From contig QKYT01000593.1 in assembly GCA_003550305.1 (NCBI GenBank), forward strand, positions 2,978-17,433: a DNA stretch of 14,456 bases. The letters are read 5' to 3'. Made by a program: the position numbers and the translations under genes. Of the stretch, positions 9,121 through 14,456 are shown piece by piece. The notes beneath the pieces were generated by a model. It did no database searches and was not told the origin of the DNA. It was given only the letters and a program-made list of their open reading frames with translations. The DNA comes from Glomus cerebriforme (Eukaryota > Glomeromycota > Glomeromycetes > Glomerales > Glomeraceae). Positions within the stretch are counted from its first letter, which is position 1. Every line of letters starts with the position of its first letter.

Positions 9121-9747
9121 TTACATATTTAAATCCAATAAGAATGTCCTTTTTAAAAATTTTAAGAATTTTTTTGTTTTAGGATTTTGATTTGGAAGTT
9201 TATTTTGTGGTATATTCTTAATAAAAATATTTTCTTCTTTGTTTTTCGATAAAATTTTATTATATATTTCATTTCCTTCTTTGACTTTTGATAAATTTTT
9301 ATAAATTTCATTGTCTCCTTTCTGCTGTTTAATATAATTTAAATAATTGGATGATTCGTTTGAAATTTGATTTTGGTTGGCTTTGTTTGTGGATTCGTCG
9401 AGCGTATAATCAAAATCGACAAAATAGTTATTTGTTAAAGTCACTTCATTATTTTCAATATTTTTAGATGAAACAATAATTTTAGGGAATTTTGTGTTCG
9501 AATTTGAAATCGTTAAACTTTTTTCTTGCTCATCATCGTCAGACACACTTGTAATTATAATTTTTGGCAAATCATTCTTTCTGGAGTGTCTAGTATGTTC
9601 TCTATATTTTCTTTTTTTATGTGATTTATTATTTTTAGAACGTTGAGAAGATGAATTCCTTAAATTTTCAGAATCTTGTCCTTGTTCCTCGTGTCCCTCG
9701 AGTGATGGAGCTAATGAAACAACAATTTCAGGAATTTTACGAACCAT
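9121..9747 (-). CDS. Disordered Lys/Asn/Ser-rich protein with three repeated P-x-I-hydrophobic motifs, 208 aa
   Basis: An open frame runs from ATG 9747 to TAA at 9121 without introns. I recognise no folded domain. Seen: three similar short motifs, PEIVVS at 6-11, PKIIIT at 61-66 and PKIIVS at 88-93; the second runs straight into SVSDDDEQE. A hydrophobic V/I core followed by Ser and acidic residues is the textbook form of a SUMO-interacting motif, so SUMO binding is a reasonable guess. Between the first two lies a basic stretch (37-58, including KKRKYR), a likely nuclear signal. A second repeat, NEIYKNLSK and NEIYNKILSK, lies at 146-154 and 159-168, and the C-terminus is basic (KTKKFLKFLKR). 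Codon use is AT-rich like its neighbours. Nuclear location and SUMO binding are inferences. It could also be a lineage-specific secreted or structural protein, but there is no signal peptide. Confidence 0.65.
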   Translation of the reverse strand: MVRKIPEIVVSLAPSLEGHEEQGQDSENLRNSSSQRSKNNKSHKKRKYREHTRHSRKNDLPKIIITSVSDDDEQEKSLTISNSNTKFPKIIVSSKNIENNEVTLTNNYFVDFDYTLDESTNKANQNQISNESSNYLNYIKQQKGDNEIYKNLSKVKEGNEIYNKILSKNKEENIFIKNIPQNKLPNQNPKTKKFLKFLKRTFLLDLNM

Positions 9748-10186
9748 TTTTATTAATCGTACAGATGAAAATATTATATATATATATATATTTTTTTTAA
9801 AAAAAAATAAAATATTTTTCGTGGGTTATATATATCTAAAAATTTCTTCGGTCAACATGCAATAAATTTGACATTTTAGAAAAGACTTTTAGAAATTAAA
9901 TAAAGAAGTTCAAAGGAGAAGAAAAGCCACTTCTCTACGGAAAGTTTTTATGGAAGTTTTTTTTTTTTATGGATTATTCTAGACATTATTGGGCGATCAC
10001 TTATCCAAACAGAGACAAAAAATGAAATTGTATTTAGAAATGGCGGTACGAAATTCATGGGACGAATCATAAAAAAAATCGAATATTCTACGGAATTGTA
10101 AAGATTTCAAAGAAATCCTTTAACACAAATAAATTATTTTTCATATTGTTCGAAATTTACCATATTTTTCGTTATTGAGCATCCTT
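9748..10186. other. Upstream region of the 208-aa gene; nothing coding seen
   Basis: Bases 9748-9845 likely form the promoter of the minus-strand gene and include a (TA)n tract at about 9774-9790, roughly 30-40 bp from its ATG, followed by T and A runs. The remainder to 10186 has no open frame of note on either strand and no structure I could recognise. Confidence 0.45.
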
Positions 10187-10196
10187 TTCCGCATAT

Positions 10197-10229
10197 TAAT
10201 GCCGGTCAAAATTGCATAATGCGGGTCAG
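10197..10229. repeat. Dispersed repeat unit, copy 1 (core TAATGCCGGTCAAAATTG)
   Basis: The 18-mer at 10197-10214 recurs exactly at 10853-10870, and similarity continues into CATAATGC after a 1-base indel. The GGTCAAAATT core resembles the GGCCAAAATTAT-like motifs of the Tc1-type ends in this window. Probably a decayed terminus of a non-autonomous transposon. Confidence 0.5.
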
Positions 10230-10334
10230 TGTGTTTATTTTCGGTTCCACAACCGTTTTATATATATTGTGTGATTTTTATAAAATTATTTTGCAATAAT
10301 TCAATTTGGTATACATTATGGGGGCCACGGCCAG

Positions 10335-10350
10335 AGTTAAATCATAATGG
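10335..10350. repeat. Dispersed 16-mer AGTTAAATCATAATGG, copy 1
   Basis: The same 16-mer occurs at 11360-11375. It is preceded here by GGCCACGGCC (10323-10332), a short inverted repeat. Together with the units at 10197/10853 and 10897/11415 it suggests a mosaic of old transposon-derived pieces. Confidence 0.4.
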
Positions 10351-10388
10351 CAGTGATCGGAGGTGTACATACAAACTTATATGTATGA

Positions 10389-10439
10389 CCAGAATTATGA
10401 TAAATTATCGTAAAGCAGGTAAAAGACTGATAATTCTGG
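10389..10439. repeat. Inverted repeat CCAGAATTAT...ATAATTCTGG (MITE-like)
   Basis: Perfect 10-bp arms lie at 10389-10398 and 10430-10439 with a 31-nt spacer. The arm sequence CCAGAATTA also occurs inside the paired repeats at 13473 and 13721, linking this hairpin to the same terminal-repeat family. It may be a very small deletion derivative of a Tc1-like element. Confidence 0.5.
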
Positions 10440-10440
10440 C

Positions 10441-10852
10441 AAACTGATGATAAAAATCCATTTTGGTGGTTTACCAAATATAATAACATATATTTATTTA
10501 GACAAAAAAAAAAAAAAAGAATAATAAGCGAAACTTTTTATTTTTCCATAAAAAGTAAAGTATTAAATAAAATTAACATCATTATAAAAGTAAAGAGGTC
10601 TAAAGAAATAAATATTTACTTCAAATAATTATTCTAAAGAAAAAAAAAATTCTTTTTTCACAATTAAAGTGTTTTACACATTTAATTATTGTACATACCA
10701 AAAACTGAGGGTATACATTATCGTACACTTTTAGTTATTGTACCTCAGTGTACGACGTTAAGGATTCTCAAATTCAATACCCAAATTTTCAAAATTTCAA
10801 AATTGTTAAAAATTGTTGTGGAGTTGAGATTACATTCAACATTTATGCATCA
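10441..10852. other. Gene-free stretch with small inverted repeats
   Basis: Nothing coding is convincing. A and T runs lie at about 10505-10519 and 10640-10657. TCGTACAC (10720-10727) is inverted as GTGTACGA about 20 bp later (near 10748-10755). GTATACATTAT occurs at about 10309-10319 and again near 10710-10720. Confidence 0.35.
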
Positions 10853-10909
10853 TAATGCCGGTCAAAATTGACATAATGCAGGCTAGGAAATTCCTAGTGC
10901 TTAATAACA
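10853..10909. repeat. Dispersed repeat unit, copy 2, with CTAGGAAATTCCTAG palindrome and GTGCTTAATAACA
   Basis: Bases 10853-10870 repeat the core at 10197. A palindrome CTAGGAA-A-TTCCTAG spans 10883-10897, overlapping at its last base GTGCTTAATAACA (10897-10909), which recurs at 11415-11427. Most simply a second decayed transposon-end copy. Confidence 0.45.
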
Positions 10910-11259
10910 GAAATATATGTTGTTATATTTTTTATTCATTTTTGTGACAAAAACTTCTTTTTTGATGATGACATGACAAAGAAAGTGAAATACAGTATAT
11001 TGTGAATGAGAACACAATCGCTGACCTAATCCTAATTATTATTGATTTTTATAATGCCATCTCGCAATAAATTTGAAAATTCGGAGGAATTGGGTGTGTG
11101 GTTCTTCGTATTACTTAATTATCCTGATATCGAAGTCGTATCCATTCATTGACCTTGATTAAATGGTAACGCTTTTACGCAGTAAACAGTAGTACATCAA
11201 CATCAACAACATTTAAAGTGACGACAAATACTTATAATTACGAAAAAACTAACAACAAT

Positions 11260-11287
11260 CAGACAAATTAATAATTATTATTGTCTG
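11260..11287. repeat. Near-palindrome CAGACAA...TTGTCTG
   Basis: Seven-base arms CAGACAA (11260-11266) and TTGTCTG (11281-11287) flank a 14-nt AT spacer. This is a possible hairpin, with no further context. Confidence 0.35.
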
Positions 11288-11314
11288 CTTTCTATAGGAT
11301 AATTATTGATAATA

Positions 11315-11427
11315 CCAATAAGCTAATAAAGGGTAGCTTATATTATTGGCGACAGCTAAAGTTAAATCATAATGGTAGCCGAAACTGATGTTCAAAACCG
11401 AAACCTCTATTCATGTGCTTAATAACA
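11315..11427. repeat. Hairpin followed by dispersed repeat copies
   Basis: CCAATAAGCTA (11315-11325) is mirrored by TAGCTTATATTATTGG (11334-11349): an 8-bp perfect inner stem ATAAGCTA/TAGCTTAT plus an outer CCAA/TTGG. It is followed by the 16-mer copy at 11360-11375 and GTGCTTAATAACA at 11415-11427. This resembles the end of a small inverted-repeat element. Confidence 0.4.
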
Positions 11428-12362
11428 ATAGAATACGGTAGTTGTGTACGTCTTTTGACCTTTCATTATTCAATTAAACCTGGCGAGTAATGCGTAGGAA
11501 TAAGCAAACACATCAAACATAACTCGAACTTTTTACTAGCAATCTTATTCAAAGCTATTTCCATTTTGGATTCCTCGGTATAAAGTATGATTAATTTGTT
11601 CGTTTTTTATCAGAATATTTGTAAAAAAAAAGGGGTAAAAATATTTTTTACAAAACGAAATGAAATATAATATTCAATCACTGTACAATCCGAAATTATA
11701 TAAATTAGGGTTATAGACTTATAACCATTAAAACATAAGTCATAGATTCATAGACGTAATTGGGTTACTACCCAAAATTCATATGACGTAGCACCTTGAT
11801 CTAAGAATGTCTGCAACCCTAGATATAGGACCGTTCCAAGTTCGGGATCACAAGTTTTCTACCACCACTTGGTTTAAGCACTGTACATATTTACGACTAT
11901 ATAATGGGAACTCGATCAATGACAAAGATACATTATGTCGAAATTTAGTTTTATTGAGTACATCAGTTACGTCCTAGTTTAGGAAAACTTAATATCAAGT
12001 ATGAATAAAATAATAATAATAATAATCGAAATATGGCGTTTAAAAGAATTGTATAGACAAAAGGGACTATGGATTAGATAATATATAATTGAACATAATA
12101 ATTATTTGCAAATATTCAGGGCCAATATGTTTCTCAGAACTATTTATTGTAATTATTCATCCCGATCAATATCGAGAGATAAAAAAAAAAAAAAAAGACT
12201 AGTTCACTACTTAAAATTAAAGATAATTTGGGTAAGGACAAATAACAATAAATGACGCAAGTCATAATGTATTATTATATCACAAAAATTTTAAGGATTG
12301 ACGTCCAAGAGTAATCACTCAACTTCCAATTCAAAATTTAAAATTAGCCGATTGTCATTTGT
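11428..12362. other. Gene-free stretch, somewhat less AT-rich around 11760-11900
   Basis: No gene is supported on either strand. An inverted repeat with perfect 11-bp arms TTTGTAAAAAA/TTTTTTACAAA lies at 11618-11654. The part from 11760 to 11900 is less AT-rich than its surroundings and may be an old insertion, but I recognise nothing in it. An A run of about 17 sits at 12180-12196. Confidence 0.4.
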
Positions 12363-12553
12363 CATGAGATTGTGTTTTTTATGAGCAGCGATTTGATTCT
12401 TGAAATAGAAGAAAGGCGCATCACATTAAAAATTTTTGAGTAATTTTCAGTTGAAATTTTAGCTGACTAAACAGCATCTTATGATCTTATCATGAGATTT
12501 TTTTTTTTTAGCGCAGCGATTTGATTCTTGAAATAGAAGAAAGGCGCATTCAC
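12363..12553. repeat. Direct duplication with a perfect 37-bp core, 128-bp period
   Basis: A 37-bp core (starts GCAGCGATTTGATTC, ends GAAAGGCGCAT) is identical at 12385-12421 and 12513-12549. Both copies are preceded by CATGAGATT plus a T-rich stretch (from 12363 and 12491). The full similar unit is about 62 bp with about 66 bp of unique sequence between copies. Perfect identity suggests a recent duplication or a conserved functional element. No coding frame is supported. Confidence 0.75.
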
Positions 12554-13472
12554 TATAAACTAGTTGGCGAGAAAAATAATTAAGCACAAATCGAAAATAA
12601 ATATTACTGCTGTAATGAATCAAAAACTTATAATAAATCCGGTAAATTTCACAACGGATGTGACGTATTAAATTTCGATCCAATTAATTCAAACCGCAAT
12701 AATAGGGTTCCATCACTCCATCTCCATTGAAATTTTAATTGCTAACTTAGTTTAATTCAAACTAAATTATAATTAATACCCATTAATATGATTAATATGT
12801 TCGTTAAGAATACTATAATTAATATACAAATTAGGAGTATAATTTGAAGATACAGAATGTAAAGAAAATCTAGATAATTGTAATGTTCATTAACCAATTT
12901 CGTCAAAAATAATATGATGCACAAATATTGGGACAAAATCCAATCAAATAAAGATATATAATTTTTTATTTTTCACACTCTATCACAGAAATATGAGATT
13001 TTATATTTGTCCCCCAATTCTTGCTTCAATGCTCTTAAAGTAAGCGCAGGCGTTCAGTGAAAGAAATCGACAAATATGGGGTAATAAAGGAACATTAATT
13101 ATTGTTTTATATTAATAATACGTATTTTAATAACGGGTTGTATTTACAATTATATGAATACTATCAAAAATTTATAAATCCAAACTCAGAAAAATTAAAT
13201 GTTGGTCAATAATTTAAAGGTTTTAAAAGATTTTAGATTAAAAGGATTAATTTTAAATTTTATTCAAGTTACAGTAATTATATCAAATTTGTCTTTCAAT
13301 AATATCTTTAAAAACGGATATAGGTATATTAAGTTTATTAATTAATAGAAGAACAGAACGTGATTATACAATTATTTTTTATATATAGTCAAATTTTTAT
13401 TTATAATGCAGGTAAAACTTTTTTAAGAAAATATCTCAAAGAATTAAACTATTAATTTCTTATTTATTATAA
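12554..13472. other. Gene-free AT-rich stretch
   Basis: I see no gene, RNA or distinct repeat. A short minus-strand run near 13047-12975 vaguely recalls a transposase-type helix but ends after about two dozen codons. It may be transposon debris. Confidence 0.4.
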
Positions 13473-13548
13473 GGCTGCACCGAAAATAGTGCTGGCCAGA
13501 ATTAACTCAACATGTAATAACGAATACAGTATATCACGTGATAATTAG
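13473..13548. repeat. Tc1-like terminal-repeat copy A
   Basis: This 76-bp unit matches copy B at 13721-13793, with identical blocks AAAATAGTGCTGGCCAGAAT, TGTAATAACGAATA and TATCACGTGATAATTAG. The order GTGCT, then a CCAGAATTA core, then ATCACGTG parallels the transposon end at 331-392 read inward (GTGCT, CAAAATTAT, ATCACGTG). I therefore read it as a solo terminal repeat or MITE end. Confidence 0.6.
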
Positions 13549-13720
13549 GTTTATTATTCAGAATTTACAAACAGATTAAGTAAATAATTATACCCTCTAA
13601 AAAAATTTGTTTATCAGCAACTATTTTCGATTGATCCAATATTATCAGATAAGTAAAAAAAAATTTTCGTTATGATTGATTTCATAAAAAATCAAAGAAT
13701 CAAAAAAAAAAAAAAAAGTT

Positions 13721-13850
13721 GGCTATGTTGAAAATAGTGCTGGCCAGAATTAACACAAACATTGTAATAACGAATATATCACGTGATAATTAGTATAAAT
13801 AAATTATGGGCAAAAATTTAAAATTAAAATTTCATAATTTTGGCCAAAAC
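13721..13850. mobile_element. MITE-like element: terminal-repeat copy B with an inverted partner
   Basis: Copy B (13721-13793) starts its conserved part at GTGCTGGCCAGAATTAAC (13737-13754). About 80 bp on, CATAATTTTGGCCAAAAC (13833-13850) is an imperfect inverted match: its reverse complement agrees at 13 of 18 positions by my count. That gives a 114-bp element with no coding room, bounded by A/T-rich sequence, as expected for a miniature derivative of a Tc1-like transposon. An inner AAATTATG/CATAATTT pair (13801-13808 and 13833-13840) adds hairpin potential. No clear TA duplication could be fixed. Confidence 0.5.
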
Positions 13851-14456
13851 ATATATAATTTTTATTGACGTCATACTTGTCATTTACGACTTTATTGCGG
13901 TAAATCTTTCTCATTAAAACTCACCATATAAGGAATATTATGATCATTTTCTATTTGTAAGTCTTAACTTTAATTCATTAATTTTTCCGCATTAATTCTT
14001 ATTGAATGTTCCATCTTTATTATTAGTAAATAATATTAATTTTTTGAACGAGAAATTATTATTGTTATCATTAAATTCATCTTAATTTTGTTCACCAGTC
14101 CACCAACATTTTAAGTTTACGCAAATTTAAAATTTTTTAACCAAAATAATATTCATATAAAAAAGAAGATTGAATGATTCTAAATTAATATCTATAGTTA
14201 TTGAATTTATTATTTGTTGTACAATAAAAAGAAAAAAAAAAAAAAGATGGACGGGTAAATTTAAAAAATTTTTTCCATTAAAAAAAAAAAAAAAATGAAT
14301 GAAACTTTACAACTTGTTTTACGTTTGTGTTCTGTCCCTTGTTGTTTTTTTTAAGTATGTGATTTTTGAAGAAATATATCTATTTTTTTTTTTTTAAAAT
14401 AAAAAAAATTGTGTATATCTGATATGTAATTATTTATATTAGTAAATTTAAAAAAA
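13851..14456. other. AT-rich right end with long A runs; no gene supported
   Basis: A runs of roughly 15 lie near 14231-14245 and 14281-14295, with T runs further right. An ATG at 14295 opens only 19 codons before a stop and no convincing splice donor rescues it. The interval could be the upstream region of a gene lying beyond the window, but nothing visible proves it. Confidence 0.4.

Noticed and set aside
10229..10447. 72-codon open frame on the plus strand
   Set aside because: It runs through the inverted repeat at 10389-10439 and other dispersed repeats, shows no domain or coding character, and starts mid-repeat. Chance frame.
10689..10871. 60-codon open frame on the plus strand
   Set aside because: It overlaps dispersed repeat copy 2 and small inverted repeats, with no recognisable motif. 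Chance frame.
11835..11860. GTTCGGGATC, resembling a tRNA B box
   Set aside because: It departs from the GTTCRA consensus, and no A box, acceptor stem or cloverleaf could be formed around it.
12459..12683. 74-codon open frame on the minus strand
   Set aside because: It overlaps the second copy of the 37-bp duplication and its Lys run comes from a homopolymer tract. No domain seen.
12975..13047. Minus-strand stretch reading like a transposase helix (ALTLRALKQELGDKYKI)
   Set aside because: It is bounded by stops after about two dozen codons and has no neighbouring transposase sequence. Too little to call; possibly transposon debris.
14295..14354. Possible first exon of a gene entering from the right
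   Set aside because: The ATG opens only 19 codons and no donor in frame gives a convincing splice. Cannot be supported without the following sequence.

Overview
The window looks like nuclear DNA of a fungus with a very AT-rich genome. The evidence is homopolymer runs and (TA)n tracts throughout, short GT-AG introns of about 42-99 nt, and Tc1/mariner transposon termini. The mix of dense mini-introns, extreme AT content, Tc1-like elements and Lys/Asn/Ser-rich proteins fits an early-diverging fungus, most likely an arbuscular mycorrhizal fungus (Glomeromycotina, Rhizophagus-like). That placement is inference and was not checked by search.

Layout. (1) Bases 1-392, minus strand: the 5' end of a Tc1/mariner transposase and its terminal inverted repeat, ending at a TA. 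(2) 393-1144: AT-rich, probably the upstream region of the next gene. (3) 1145-6323, plus strand: a complete 33-exon gene for a 1006-residue SPO22/ZIP4/TEX11-family TPR protein, the meiotic ZMM scaffold. I rebuilt the splice pattern by hand; the frame stays open through all 33 exons. (4) 6324-7040: convergent 3' region. (5) 7041-8610, minus strand: a two-exon gene for a seven-transmembrane, receptor-like protein with a Cys-rich N-terminus and a long Ser/Thr-rich tail. (6) 8611-9120: its likely promoter region, with a small GC-richer island. (7) 9121-9747, minus strand: an intronless gene for a 208-residue disordered, charged protein with three repeated SUMO-interaction-like motifs. (8) 9748-14456: 4.7 kb with no convincing gene, holding short dispersed repeats, inverted repeats, a 37-bp perfect direct duplication and MITE-like copies that resemble Tc1-type ends.

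The three genes do not form an obvious pathway, and in such a genome adjacency says little. The most informative content is the intact ZIP4-type gene: it implies a maintained class I crossover apparatus, which is notable if this is an AM fungus, a group with no observed sexual stage. The 7TM protein and the motif-repeat protein are orphans to me. I see no CRISPR array, rRNA, tRNA or clustered multi-gene system.
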